DNA of 64,000 nt from JBBAGC01 sp964491265. GTDB taxonomy: Bacteria > Spirochaetota > UBA4802 > UBA5550. A program made the translations under genes and the position numbers. Below are positions 16,946 to 26,265 of this stretch, piece after piece (positions within the stretch are counted from its first letter, which is position 1; each line of letters starts with the position of its first letter). The stretch is from contig CAZBFP010000021.1 of the NCBI GenBank assembly GCA_964491265.1, positions 1-64,000 of the forward strand, read 5' to 3'. Below the pieces are notes generated by a model. The model was not told where the DNA came from and did not search any database. It was given only the letters and a program-made list of their open reading frames with translations.

Positions 16946-17584
16946 TTAAATTTTCTCAATAAGATTATTTTTTATGGCATAATATGTTATTTCAGCATTA
17001 TTTTTCAGGTTCATTTTTTCCAGAATTCTTGTTCTGTATGTGCTTATAGTCTTAACATTTAAAAAAAGTTCCTCAGCAATATCCGACACTGATTTCCCCC
17101 CCCCTATTTTCAGAAATACCTCGTATTCCCTGTCAGTTAAATTTTCATGGGGATATTGATCGATAGTCATGTTTATGCTGGATGCAAGTTTCTCGGCAAT
17201 GACAGGGCTTACATAAGTACCCCCTCTGGCTACTTTATATATTGCCTCAACCAGCTCCTGCGGCTCCACATCCTTATTCATATATCCGCAAGCTCCCGCC
17301 TTAAGCACCCTGATGGCAAACTGGTCCTCAGGATAATAACTTAAGGCCAGAATCGGGGTCTTATCCCCTGAAGCCCTTATCTGCTTGATAATTTCAATAC
17401 CATTGCGCCCCGGCATTGATATATCTATTATGATCACATCATATTTATTTTTTTTCAACTCATGAATCAGCTTTTGTCCATCAGAGGCTTCGCCGCAGAT
17501 TTTCATATCATGAGCCCCTTCTATAAGCTGCTTTAATCCTGCACGTATTATAGTATGGTCATCAGCTATTATTATTTTAATCAT
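16946..17584 (-). CDS. NarL/FixJ-type response regulator
   Basis: The N-terminal receiver (about residues 1-120) has the acidic pair ADDH at the start, the phosphorylation aspartate in YDVIIIDISMPG and the conserved lysine in YMNKDVEP. The C-terminal LuxR-type helix-turn-helix has LTDREYEVFLKIGGGKSVSD and ISTYRTRILEKM. I chose the ATG at 17584 because it starts at MIKIIIADDH and follows GGAAGAGGGC; an ATG 24 bases upstream is possible. The matching HisKA_3 kinase is at 19170, with the OFA transporter gene between them, so the pair probably controls formate transport and perhaps the hydrogenlyase operon. Confidence 0.92.
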   Translation of the reverse strand: MIKIIIADDHTIIRAGLKQLIEGAHDMKICGEASDGQKLIHELKKNKYDVIIIDISMPGRNGIEIIKQIRASGDKTPILALSYYPEDQFAIRVLKAGACGYMNKDVEPQELVEAIYKVARGGTYVSPVIAEKLASSINMTIDQYPHENLTDREYEVFLKIGGGKSVSDIAEELFLNVKTISTYRTRILEKMNLKNNAEITYYAIKNNLIEKI

Positions 17585-17708
17585 CCGAAGCCCTCTTCCA
17601 GATACCATTCCGGTGATAATTCTTTTCCAGCAGTAAGGAAATAAATTTATAAAACTAACTGTAATTCATATCGGGAATTAGTCAATTTCTTTACTCATCA
17701 GGTGAGAA

Positions 17709-17736
17709 GGCGTATCCCCTGTACAGGAGATACGCC
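17709..17736 (-). terminator. Hairpin after the OFA transporter gene
   Basis: GGCGTATC and GATACGCC pair around an inner CCTGTACAGG palindrome, giving an almost unbroken 13-bp stem 17 bases beyond the transporter stop. There is no T-run, so it may act as a processing stop or attenuator between transporter and regulator rather than an intrinsic terminator. Confidence 0.5.
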
Positions 17737-17752
17737 AATGGAGGTAATAAAA

Positions 17753-19069
17753 CTATTCCTTTTCAAAAGGTTTGTTGCTTGCAAGAAAACTGACAAGTAA
17801 ACCCAACCCCAGTATTCCCGCTCCTAAAATAAATGTCCAGTAAGCCGCGTCAGCTGGAGCATCCTTATAGGTATCTTTGAGTATGCCTACAATCTGCGGC
17901 CCCACTATACCGCCTGCAGACCATGCTGTCAGTATTGTGCCGTAGACAACCGCAAGTATCTTCGGCCCGTAAACATCAAGCACAAAAGAGGGCATTGTTC
18001 CGAAACCCCCTCCGTAGCATAAAAGAACATAACAGAGAACTATTGCAAATATCCATGGATTGGGAATATATGCCAGTATAATAAAAGCTAAAATCTGCGA
18101 CCCCAGCATAATTCTGAAAGTCTCAATTCTACCTATCTTATCTGATATAGCGGCCCAAAAGAACCGGCCAAGCCCGTTAAAAATAGAGGTAATACCTATT
18201 AGTGTTCCACCATAAGCTGCAAGTGTAAGCTTATCAAGGCCCGGATCGACCTTAGCCCATAGATCCTGAAAAAGGGGTGACTGAAATCCAATAATCGCAA
18301 TACCTGCAGTGATATTACAGAAAAATATTACCCACATTATGAAAAATCTTCTTGAAAATATTCCCTCCTTTGATGTCAATGAATCCATTGCTGCAGAAGC
18401 GGCCGCTGAAACCACTGGCGGAGTATAGCCTGAAGGTACATAACCTGCCGGAGGATTTACAATCTGCGATCCCACCGGGATTGTAAGAATAAGGAAAATC
18501 ACTCCAAGAGCAAGAAAAAGCTTCACCAGTATGGCCTGCTGTGAAACGACATCTGTTGCAGCTGCCCAGCCAAAGGCATCAAGCAACATCGGTGCGAATA
18601 TCTTTGACATAAAAAGAGCTCCAAGTCCGAAACCCATGACAACCATTCCTGTGGCAAAGCCCTTTTTGTCGGGAAACCATTTTGAAATTGTTGCAACTGG
18701 CGTTACATAACCGAATCCGAGTCCGGCACCGCCTATTACGCCATAGGTGATAAAAAGAAGGGGCGCACTCTGATATTTAAGAGCAAGAGCGCCTGTCAAA
18801 TACCCCAGAGCAAAGAGAAAGCCGCCGACCATTGCAAGTTTTCTGGGACCGACTTTGGGTAGAAGAATTCCTCCAATCGCTGCCGCAATACCAAGAGAAC
18901 AAATAGCAAGAGAAAAAGCCCATGCAGTGAGGCTCTGAGACCAGCCGAATGCTGTACTCAAGGGTTTCTGAAAATATGACCAGGCATATGCAGTACCAAG
19001 GCATACCTGCAGACAGGTCCCCATGATGGCGATAAACCATCTTTTCGAATCAAGATTTACATTACTCAT
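17753..19069 (-). CDS. OFA family formate/oxalate MFS transporter
   Basis: A 438-aa major facilitator protein with 12 hydrophobic helices and a central loop rich in alanine. The beginning RWFIAIMGTCLQVCLGTAYA with WSYFQKPL, the GGAGLGFGYVTPVATISKWF segment (quoted: GLGFGYVTPVATISKWF) and DKKGFATGMVV are hallmarks of the oxalate:formate antiporter (OFA) family. It would carry formate, oxalate or a related monocarboxylate across the inner membrane. Its place between a sensor kinase and response regulator, directly downstream of the formate hydrogenlyase operon, makes formate the likely substrate. No FocA-type channel is present in the window. Confidence 0.88.
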   Translation of the reverse strand: MSNVNLDSKRWFIAIMGTCLQVCLGTAYAWSYFQKPLSTAFGWSQSLTAWAFSLAICSLGIAAAIGGILLPKVGPRKLAMVGGFLFALGYLTGALALKYQSAPLLFITYGVIGGAGLGFGYVTPVATISKWFPDKKGFATGMVVMGFGLGALFMSKIFAPMLLDAFGWAAATDVVSQQAILVKLFLALGVIFLILTIPVGSQIVNPPAGYVPSGYTPPVVSAAASAAMDSLTSKEGIFSRRFFIMWVIFFCNITAGIAIIGFQSPLFQDLWAKVDPGLDKLTLAAYGGTLIGITSIFNGLGRFFWAAISDKIGRIETFRIMLGSQILAFIILAYIPNPWIFAIVLCYVLLCYGGGFGTMPSFVLDVYGPKILAVVYGTILTAWSAGGIVGPQIVGILKDTYKDAPADAAYWTFILGAGILGLGLLVSFLASNKPFEKE

Positions 19070-19169
19070 TTAATCATTCCTCCAAAAATTATATTGTGAA
19101 TATCATCATATATAGTTAACTCCGGATGAACCGGTTCAGGAACCCGCAGGGAATTTCGAATAATCGGGT

Positions 19170-20633
19170 TCAGCCGGCAAGAAGCGGCAGGGATACTTTA
19201 AGAAGCGTTCCCCGGTCTCCGTTACTGGAAATAGAAAAACTGCCCTGAAAACTCAGCACCCTTTCTCTCATACCTTTTATGCCGAATGAATCAGCCCTGT
19301 TAACATCTTCCGGGGATATACCCTTCCCGTCATCAAGAACAATAAGCATTACCTCATTTTCAGTTGCTTTCAGATTAACAATTATCTCCGAAGCACATGA
19401 ATGCCGTACAATATTTGTTGTTGCCTCCTGAAATATTCTAAAAAGCGCAGTTGTATAATCATCATTCAGCACCAGGTCTTCAGGGGAGCATATAACGTTA
19501 AACCTGATCCCTGTCCTGCTTTCTGTATCCTGCGCCAGCCATTGAATTGCCGCTGCTATACCCAGCTTATCAAGCACGCCCGGCCTCAGGTTTGAAGAGA
19601 TATTTCTTACAGTATTAATAGATCCTTCCAGAAGACCGAGCATATCATCAATATTATGAATGATATCGGTTCCCCCTTCCTGAACTTTTCTTTTCAGATT
19701 AAGAAGCTCAAACCTTAGAGTAAGCAGTCTCTGCCCGAATTCATCATGTATTGTGCTTGCCACCATTTTTCTTTCACCCTCCCTCACATCCTGCAGGTGC
19801 GATGAAAGGTTTCTCAGTTCCAGGTTTGTCTTTTTCAGTTCAGCAATAACATCTTGACCCTGTATATAATGCCCTATCCTTTCAGAAATGGCATTGATCA
19901 GGTCATTCTCCATTTTAAGAAGATATTCCCTGTCCATGCTATGCTTATGATAGAATACCTCGATTTCACCAAGTTCTCTGCTGTTTACAAAAACAGGTGA
20001 TTCTATTTTAAGCCTGCTTTCCATAAACTTGTCAGATTCATAAACAGTATTGAGGTATGTGATTCTGACACTTGCATCATCGCCGTAACTGAGTGCTTTT
20101 TCTATACTCAACAGTGTATGCTTTAATACCGCCTCTATGGAAAGATCGGGCATATTCATTACATCAGAGATGAAATATAGACATTTAAGCTGTTTAAGAA
20201 GGTATAAGGCATTGCCGTCTTTCTGAAGCGAAATAAGCACTTCATCTGATACATGAGTGCTCTCCTCATGTATTCCGTTATCCTGAAATATTTCCTGAAG
20301 CAGATATTTGTGCAGTGGGCGTAAAGCAGGTGAAAGTTTACTTATAACTTTTTCAAGTGTGGATTTGTGGAAAAATACCTCTGCACTTGAAGAAAATATT
20401 ATAACCGGAAGTTCGAGAAGAACCGCTTTCTGAATAAAGGGCACTGAACCTTTTTTTTCAAAAAATGATGACCCGATAATCACCAGTTCAGGTGATCCGG
20501 AAAAAAGAGAGTCAAAATCGGGATTATCACACGACATAATCTCAACGTTTTCATAGTCGAGCAGATTAAGCAGCTTTTTAAATTTACGCGATGCCTGGGC
20601 ATCATTCAATAAAAGCAAGACTCTGTCATTCAT
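19170..20633 (-). CDS. Sensor histidine kinase (HisKA_3, NarX/DegS type) with pseudo-receiver N-terminus
   Basis: The 487-aa protein has no membrane segment. Residues ~1-115 look like a receiver fold (RVLLLLNDAQ, ELVIIGSS, LELPVIIFSS), but the phospho-acceptor aspartate is replaced in ELVIIGSSFF. A GAF-like sensor region follows (~130-250), then a short coiled coil, the dimer/phosphotransfer segment GERKMVASTIHDEFGQRL with the target histidine, and an HATPase domain ending in DDGKGI and GIKGMRERV. It partners with the NarL-type regulator two genes downstream. Soluble placement suggests sensing of a cytoplasmic signal such as formate or redox state; that is inference. Confidence 0.88.
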   Translation of the reverse strand: MNDRVLLLLNDAQASRKFKKLLNLLDYENVEIMSCDNPDFDSLFSGSPELVIIGSSFFEKKGSVPFIQKAVLLELPVIIFSSSAEVFFHKSTLEKVISKLSPALRPLHKYLLQEIFQDNGIHEESTHVSDEVLISLQKDGNALYLLKQLKCLYFISDVMNMPDLSIEAVLKHTLLSIEKALSYGDDASVRITYLNTVYESDKFMESRLKIESPVFVNSRELGEIEVFYHKHSMDREYLLKMENDLINAISERIGHYIQGQDVIAELKKTNLELRNLSSHLQDVREGERKMVASTIHDEFGQRLLTLRFELLNLKRKVQEGGTDIIHNIDDMLGLLEGSINTVRNISSNLRPGVLDKLGIAAAIQWLAQDTESRTGIRFNVICSPEDLVLNDDYTTALFRIFQEATTNIVRHSCASEIIVNLKATENEVMLIVLDDGKGISPEDVNRADSFGIKGMRERVLSFQGSFSISSNGDRGTLLKVSLPLLAG

Positions 20634-20724
20634 AACATTCCCGCAGCTTAATTATTAGATTATAGACAATAATTAAAAAATAAGGCTCACTTCGTATTTT
20701 GGGGATACAAAATGAATCCTGTCC

Positions 20725-20741
20725 CCCTGCATACCGCAGGG
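20725..20741 (-). terminator. Short hairpin between hycI and the kinase gene
   Basis: CCCTGC and GCAGGG form a 6-bp stem with a 5-base loop in the 149-bp gap after hycI. No T-run follows on the minus strand, so termination would be partial. It may separate the hydrogenlyase transcript from the regulatory/transport genes. Confidence 0.4.
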
Positions 20742-20782
20742 TATTAAACAAAAATTCAGAAATTAATATTGATACTAAATGT

Positions 20783-21223
20783 TTAAACCAGCATCTCTTC
20801 AAAGCGGCATATTAACTCTTCAGCATCAGCAACAGCCTTAAGGGCTTTGTCAGAGAGTCCGCATTCAACACTCATCACCCCTGATTCAGAAACGCCCATT
20901 CCGAGGAAAACCACTTTTGCGCAGAAGTCTTCAAGAAACTGTATCAGATACTGAACCGGAATATTATGAGTCATGAATGATTTAACATTCTCCTCTGAAA
21001 CATCAAGGAAATGCGCCTCCCCTTCTTCAATACCGAGTACAGCATCTGCCACAACAACCAGATCCGGCTCAAACTTCCGTATCAGGTGGATCTGGTTTTC
21101 CGGGCAATCCTCACCCTGGAAAACCGTCCATCCTCCCCTGATTTCGATCCGCTGACCAAGGGCATATCCGGCCCCGTCATCACCCCTGAAAGTATTGCCG
21201 ATTGTAAGGAGTGCTTTCTTCAT
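20783..21223 (-). CDS. hycI: Hydrogenase maturation protease (HycI/HyaD family)
   Basis: This 146-aa endopeptidase removes the C-terminal tail of the [NiFe] hydrogenase large subunit after nickel insertion. The start LLTIGNTFRGDDGAGYALGQ contains the GN...DDG signature whose aspartate binds nickel, and LVVVADAVLGIEEG carries the second conserved aspartate. Its partner here is HyfG, encoded four genes upstream with a 34-residue tail after DPCYSCSER. It ends the hyf operon, 15 bp after hycH. Confidence 0.92.
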   Translation of the reverse strand: MKKALLTIGNTFRGDDGAGYALGQRIEIRGGWTVFQGEDCPENQIHLIRKFEPDLVVVADAVLGIEEGEAHFLDVSEENVKSFMTHNIPVQYLIQFLEDFCAKVVFLGMGVSESGVMSVECGLSDKALKAVADAEELICRFEEMLV

Positions 21224-21238
21224 ACAGATTCCCCTTTG

Positions 21239-21616
21239 TTATAATCCGGACTGTCCCGATGTATCTTCATTGTCGTCATATTTCCTGATGGTGATAAATC
21301 CCTCCCTCAACGCAGCAAGCTCATCTTTAAGACGGCATTCCGGCATCTCAGGGAGGAGCATCTGAGCATGTTCAGAATAAATATCCACTTCAAAATACCT
21401 GCTCAGATTTCCCAGCTTAAACCTGCCGTATTCCCCGCAGGAACTGCAGATTTCATCATATTCCCCGTCACTCATGGAGAATATCTCCCTTACAAAATCG
21501 ATATTCCCGGTTCCATGCCCCACCTTAAGCACATGAAGCTTTATCTGCGTGGCTGTAACATTGGAACTCATTGAAGGGTCAACAACCCTGTCGGTTAACC
21601 TTAATACCCTGACCAT
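21239..21616 (-). CDS. hycH: Formate hydrogenlyase maturation protein HycH
   Basis: The 125-aa protein matches HycH in length and in the core segment LHVLKVGHGTGNIDFVREI, which parallels the YSLAIGHHLGVID part of the Escherichia coli protein. HycH is needed for assembly of the large subunit of hydrogenase 3; its chemistry is unknown. It adds a CSSCGEYGRF pair of cysteines in the middle. It begins directly after the hyfI stop and is followed by hycI, the same end-of-operon order as in enterobacterial hyc. Confidence 0.8.
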   Translation of the reverse strand: MVRVLRLTDRVVDPSMSSNVTATQIKLHVLKVGHGTGNIDFVREIFSMSDGEYDEICSSCGEYGRFKLGNLSRYFEVDIYSEHAQMLLPEMPECRLKDELAALREGFITIRKYDDNEDTSGQSGL

Positions 21617-22450
21617 CTATGCCCCTTTTATAATATACTGATTCTTCCCTTCTTCACCCATAACCATCATACTGTCAATCCAGTTCATATAGACTGTATT
21701 ATGCAGAACCCTGAGACATTCAGCATACCTGGGGTCCTCCTCCTGTGCGATCAGGTGTTTTATCAGTTCAGCTATTTCTGAGGCGTCTTCAGGCCGCTTT
21801 GCGGTTTTCATCGCTTCACAATATTTTTTAAACAGAATCCTTCCATGAATATATCCCATAAGAGATTTACTCTCCACATAAAGATCCCTTTCAAAAAGAG
21901 TATTATTGAGTATAGATGTTCCGTCAAATGGAATTTTCCCCTCATCATTATCATATACGGTCTTTTTCAGCTTCTGATCAACAATCCCGAGAGCCAGAGC
22001 CAGGCCCTGGAGTATTGTTGCCGGATGAGGCGGACATCCGGGGACAAAGAGATCCACAGGTATATGTGAATCTATACCCCCCCAATTCCCATAGGCATCA
22101 TGAAAAATTCCCCCTGAACATCCGCAGGCCCCGATTGCTGCGACAATTTTAGGATCAGGCATTGCTTCATAGGCCCGGATAAGGGGATAACGCATATCCC
22201 TTGTTACCGATCCTGTACACACCAGGATATCCGCATGCCTTGGCGATGCAACCAGCTTAAATCCAAGCCGCTCAGGATCCCAGAGCGGGGTTATAACAGC
22301 AAAAATTTCTATATCACATCCGTTACATGATCCGGCGTCTACTCTGTACACAAAAAAAGTTCTCTTGATCTTTTCCAGGTGAGCAAGTTTTTTTTCAAGG
22401 GTGTTCTCCCTTTGTATGTTTTCAGGTATAGTATATAAAGGACCCATCAT
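21617..22450 (-). CDS. hyfI: Group 4 [NiFe] hydrogenase small subunit (HyfI/HycG, NuoB-like)
   Basis: Carries the proximal [4Fe-4S] cluster next to the NiFe site. NuoB-type ligands are visible: DAGSCNGCDIEI, ILVCTGSVTRDM, AIGACGCSGGIF and FVPGCPPHPATI. The first ~175 residues cover the NuoB domain; a ~100-residue helical C-terminal part (SLMGYIHGRILFKKYCEAMK and after) is longer than in E. coli HycG relatives of minimal size. The start overlaps the end of hyfH by 4 nt. Membrane association is through HyfC/HyfB. Confidence 0.92.
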   Translation of the reverse strand: MMGPLYTIPENIQRENTLEKKLAHLEKIKRTFFVYRVDAGSCNGCDIEIFAVITPLWDPERLGFKLVASPRHADILVCTGSVTRDMRYPLIRAYEAMPDPKIVAAIGACGCSGGIFHDAYGNWGGIDSHIPVDLFVPGCPPHPATILQGLALALGIVDQKLKKTVYDNDEGKIPFDGTSILNNTLFERDLYVESKSLMGYIHGRILFKKYCEAMKTAKRPEDASEIAELIKHLIAQEEDPRYAECLRVLHNTVYMNWIDSMMVMGEEGKNQYIIKGA

Positions 22451-22983
22451 ACACCTCGCTTCTTCATTTGATTAACATTTACAGCAACAGCTTTCTCCTG
22501 TCTGCAGTCAGGGCAGGTATTAAGGTGCTTCATCTTCTCATCAATACCAGCGATGTCCCAACCTGCTGAAACAAGTTTCTGATAGGTATAATTGCTCATC
22601 CTTTCAGTTGTAAAATAAACATCGCAGGTATCACATCTTTTCAGTTTCAATTCACCAGTAACGGTCAGATCCTCCTTGTCAAAAAGAACACACATTACAT
22701 ATTCCTTTGACATGGATATTGCCCTGGTCGGACAAACCTCATCGCATCTGCCGCAGAATATGCATCTATTGTAATCAACCTTCCAGCGCGCCACACCCTT
22801 CTCTTCATCCTTCTTTAAACTGAGGGCATTGGACGGGCAGGCAACCACACATGAGCCGCAGCCGATACACAAATCGTAGGTATACTCAGGCTTCCCTCTG
22901 AATCCGTCTGTAACCTCATAAGGTACAACCGGGAAGTTGTTGGTCACCATCTTTTCTTTTCTTGCAAATTCTAATATCTTCAT
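22447..22983 (-). CDS. hyfH: Ferredoxin-type subunit HyfH/HycF
   Basis: An electron-carrying NuoI-like subunit linking the HycB-type ferredoxin and the small subunit. Two [4Fe-4S] motifs are seen: CIGCGSCVVACP and CIFCGRCDEVCP. Beyond these, CDTCDVYF and CPDCRQ form a probable additional metal site typical of HycF/HyfH. I chose the ATG at 22983, preceded by GAGAGGGG; a TTG at 22998 overlapping the hyfG stop is an alternative. It is between hyfG and hyfI. Confidence 0.92.
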   Translation of the reverse strand: MKILEFARKEKMVTNNFPVVPYEVTDGFRGKPEYTYDLCIGCGSCVVACPSNALSLKKDEEKGVARWKVDYNRCIFCGRCDEVCPTRAISMSKEYVMCVLFDKEDLTVTGELKLKRCDTCDVYFTTERMSNYTYQKLVSAGWDIAGIDEKMKHLNTCPDCRQEKAVAVNVNQMKKRGV

Positions 22984-22994
22984 GAGCGCCCCTC

Positions 22995-24743
22995 TCAAGC
23001 ATTCTTTAATGGAGAATTTTTCCCGCTGATTCCATACTTTTTCAAATCATCCATTCCTATAATTTTTGACTTACTCTTCTTAACATCAACAATCGTTACC
23101 CTTTCAGAACATGAGTAGCATGGATCTATAGATCCTACTATCAGGGGCGCATCAGCGACAGAGTTCCCCCTGAACTGGAATCTCAGGCTCGGCCAGTTAT
23201 TATAAGTGGATGCCCTCACTCTCCATCTGTGAACCTTCTGTGCATTCCCATGCATAGTCCAGTGCATATCCTCCCCCCTTGGCGCTTCAACATATCCAAG
23301 TCCATGGGAAAAGGGCTCAACAAATGCCTTCTTTGCCATTACCGGCCCTGAGGGCATAAGCTCCAGGCACTGCCTGATTATAGATATTGATTCATGAAAT
23401 TCCGCTGCCCTTACCAGAACCCTGGAAAGAACATCCCCTGAAGGCTGAACCGCAACATTGAAATTAACATTCTTATACCAGTCAAAGGGGTGATCATACC
23501 TTGTATCCCTGTTAAATCCTGAACCTCTCATGTTGGGGCCCACAGGGGAAAAATCCCTTGCCACTTTTTTGTTAAGCACACCAACACCAGTGAGCCTTTT
23601 AATAAAGTTGGGTGAATCAATAATACCATCAAGGCATTCTTTAAAGTCCGCTTCGACTTTATTCATAATACGATGCATCTCTTTACGTTCTATATCCGTA
23701 ATGTCTCTTCTCACTCCGCCGGTGAGTATCATCCCGTAGGTCTTTCTCCCTCCGGTTATAATCTGGGCCATCTCCATGGTATGCTCTCTTATTTTAAAAA
23801 GCTGGAGAAATGCTGTAACATTACCTGTAAATTCACTGGCAAGACCTATATTAAGGAGATGTGAATGAAGTCTTTCTGTTTCCAGACATATTGTTCTGAT
23901 AGCCTGTGCTCTCATTGGCACTTCCACTGCCGAAACATTTTCCGAGCTTTCTATGCAGGCAACAGCATGGGCAAATCCGCAGATACCGCAGATCCGCTCT
24001 GCAAGGAATGCCATCTGGTCATAGTCCATCCTGTTTTCTGCAAGTTTTTCCACACCCCTATGCACATAGAAGAGCTTATAATCCGCATCAATAATTGTTT
24101 CGCCATCTACAAAAAGGCGGAACTGCCCGGGCTCATCAGAGGTTATATGCACCGGGCCTACCGGAACATCAACTGTTCCCTCACCCTCAGGAAACAGAAA
24201 ATCGTAATCCGGTTCCTTGTCCAGGTCATAAGGAGCAAACCTCTCCCTGTAATCTATTGAATCCTTTCTAAGGGGATAAAGCCCTTCAGGGAAATCATCA
24301 GAAACTGCCAGCCTTCGCTGGTCAGGAAGGCCTTCTGCAACCAGCCCCATCATATCCCGGGCCTCCCGCTCATACCATACTGCAGCAGGAACCTTCACAG
24401 TTACAGAAGGGTATACAGGATCATGGGCCGGAATAAGGGCTTTTACAGTTATCCAGCACTTTTCTTCAGCAGGGAGTTCGTCACCTTCATGCATCTTCCC
24501 CCCTTCCATGGAGAGCACATAATACAGCGCATAATTACCGTTCATCTCCCTTTCATCATTGGCAACCATTGTTGAGAGCCACCCCCCCATATCATAATAG
24601 AGGGTCCGCACCACTTCAGGGAGATCATTTCTATCCACAAGTATGGTAATCTGATCCTCCGGCTGATGCCTTATCACCTCCACCTTAAATCTGTTGCTTA
24701 AGGCGGTTATAAACTTTTTACCTTTAATTATAGTTTTTTCCAT
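22995..24743 (-). CDS. hyfG: Group 4 [NiFe] hydrogenase large subunit (HyfG/HycE)
   Basis: The catalytic H2-forming subunit. Residues ~1-170 are a NuoC-like domain fused to a NuoD-like domain, as in HycE. Nickel ligands are in RICGICGFAH (C252, C255) and DPCYSCSER (C542, C545). The 34 residues after R548 form the tail expected to be cut off by HycI. Length 582 aa is normal for HycE. It is followed within 12 bp by hyfH and stands 15 bp after hyfF, all in one operon. The motifs assign it to membrane-bound group 4, probably 4a-like given the fdhF context. Confidence 0.95.
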   Translation of the reverse strand: MEKTIIKGKKFITALSNRFKVEVIRHQPEDQITILVDRNDLPEVVRTLYYDMGGWLSTMVANDEREMNGNYALYYVLSMEGGKMHEGDELPAEEKCWITVKALIPAHDPVYPSVTVKVPAAVWYEREARDMMGLVAEGLPDQRRLAVSDDFPEGLYPLRKDSIDYRERFAPYDLDKEPDYDFLFPEGEGTVDVPVGPVHITSDEPGQFRLFVDGETIIDADYKLFYVHRGVEKLAENRMDYDQMAFLAERICGICGFAHAVACIESSENVSAVEVPMRAQAIRTICLETERLHSHLLNIGLASEFTGNVTAFLQLFKIREHTMEMAQIITGGRKTYGMILTGGVRRDITDIERKEMHRIMNKVEADFKECLDGIIDSPNFIKRLTGVGVLNKKVARDFSPVGPNMRGSGFNRDTRYDHPFDWYKNVNFNVAVQPSGDVLSRVLVRAAEFHESISIIRQCLELMPSGPVMAKKAFVEPFSHGLGYVEAPRGEDMHWTMHGNAQKVHRWRVRASTYNNWPSLRFQFRGNSVADAPLIVGSIDPCYSCSERVTIVDVKKSKSKIIGMDDLKKYGISGKNSPLKNA

Positions 24744-24758
24744 TTTAATCTCCTTGTT

Positions 24759-26261
24759 TTACCGGCTATTAACTACAACAGCGGCCGCGCTTTTTAACAA
24801 CTCCAGAAACCATTCAGGAGGCGCGATTCCTATAACACATATTATTAAAGCCATAGCAATCAAAGGAAGATTTGCACCTATCCCGACATCTCCATTATGA
24901 ATAATCTGTCCACGCACTTTACCGAATACGATATCATTAAAATGATGGACAAGACCATAGAAAACCACTGCCAGCCCAAGAATGAACAAAGCTACCGCAA
25001 GATAATGCTCCCCCTCTATACCTGCCACAACCGTGTAAAATTCGCTTGTAAACATAGCAAGAGGCGGCATCCCGGCCAGAGAGAACATAGCTATAGCCAG
25101 CAATACTGCTGTTACCGGGGCGATTCTTATAAGACCGCCCATTCCGGATGTATTACGTGTTCCGTATATTCTCTGTAGATTGCCGGTTGTGCAAAACGCG
25201 AGTGCTTTGGTTACCGAGTGTGTCAATATGTGGAAAAACATGGCGAAGAAACCTGTCTTACCTCCGAATGCCATGGCAACCGCGATAATACCAATATTCT
25301 CAACTGAGTGATAAGCAAATGTACGCTTAATATCCCGCTGTCTAATAATGAACAAACTGGCAAGTATTATCGAAACTAAGCCCACAATTAACATTATATT
25401 CTGCATAAACTGGGCAACTTCAGCTATACTGTTCATGGCAACATAAAATCTAATTATTCCTGCCATAGCGCATTTAAGAAGAACCGCCGACAGTAGAGCC
25501 GAAGCCGGAGCAGGACCTTCAGCATGAGCGTCAGGAAGCCAGGTATGCATCGGAGCGAGACCCGCTTTTGTGCCATATCCAATTACTATAAAAACAAATA
25601 TAATCTTCATCAGATCAGCATCAAACTCGACTGAATGCGCAAGTAGTGATGTCCAGAGCATAGCTTCATGGGCATTCCCTATTATATGATAAGCTGAACT
25701 ATACATAAGAACTGTCCCGTACAGTGCAAAGGCTAGACCGATACTGCAGATAATCACATATTTCCACCCGCCTTCGACAGCTTTTTTGTTTTTGTACAAT
25801 GATACAATAAAAACCGAAGAGAGGGTTGTTGCTTCAATGGCAACCCACATCAATATTATATTGTTGGAAAGAACTGACAGAAGCATTGTAAACACAAACA
25901 CATGAGAAAGAGTAAAAAAAAGTCTCGCATCCGAAAATGTTATCTCTCCTTTATCCAGTTCCCAGGAAATATATTTAATTGAATACAGGTTTACCAGCAG
26001 CCCTATAACAGAGATTGCGAGTACAAAAATGCCGCTTATAGAATCAAATAAAATAAAATCATTCAGTGACATAAACGAATTCCCGGAAGCGACATGAGTC
26101 ACACATTCAAGGCCGACAACTGACGTTGCCACTGTTGCAATCAAATGCAGAGTATACAGTATTACCCGATTATTACCCCTTGCTGCAAACCAAATAACTA
26201 AAGATGCAGCGAAAGGAATAAGCAGTAATATATTTATCGCGTAATTAATATTTTCAAACAT
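24759..26261 (-). CDS. hyfF: Membrane subunit HyfF (NuoN/MrpD-like antiporter type)
   Basis: A 500-aa integral membrane protein of the proton-pumping NADH:quinone oxidoreductase/Mrp antiporter family with about 13-14 helices. The core FVFIVIGYGTKAGLAPMHTW with LPDAHAEGPAPASALLSAV holds the conserved lysine and histidines of the proton pathway, and YHSVENIGII is the second signature. It would couple hydrogen evolution to ion transport. It sits between hyfE and hyfG. It is one of two antiporter-like subunits here; hyfD is not present. Confidence 0.9.
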   Translation of the reverse strand: MFENINYAINILLLIPFAASLVIWFAARGNNRVILYTLHLIATVATSVVGLECVTHVASGNSFMSLNDFILFDSISGIFVLAISVIGLLVNLYSIKYISWELDKGEITFSDARLFFTLSHVFVFTMLLSVLSNNIILMWVAIEATTLSSVFIVSLYKNKKAVEGGWKYVIICSIGLAFALYGTVLMYSSAYHIIGNAHEAMLWTSLLAHSVEFDADLMKIIFVFIVIGYGTKAGLAPMHTWLPDAHAEGPAPASALLSAVLLKCAMAGIIRFYVAMNSIAEVAQFMQNIMLIVGLVSIILASLFIIRQRDIKRTFAYHSVENIGIIAVAMAFGGKTGFFAMFFHILTHSVTKALAFCTTGNLQRIYGTRNTSGMGGLIRIAPVTAVLLAIAMFSLAGMPPLAMFTSEFYTVVAGIEGEHYLAVALFILGLAVVFYGLVHHFNDIVFGKVRGQIIHNGDVGIGANLPLIAMALIICVIGIAPPEWFLELLKSAAAVVVNSR

Positions 26262-26265
26262 ATAC

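Noticed and set aside
16852..16950. Short plus-strand gene after GGAGAAAAA at 16852
   Set aside because: The frame stops after nine codons.
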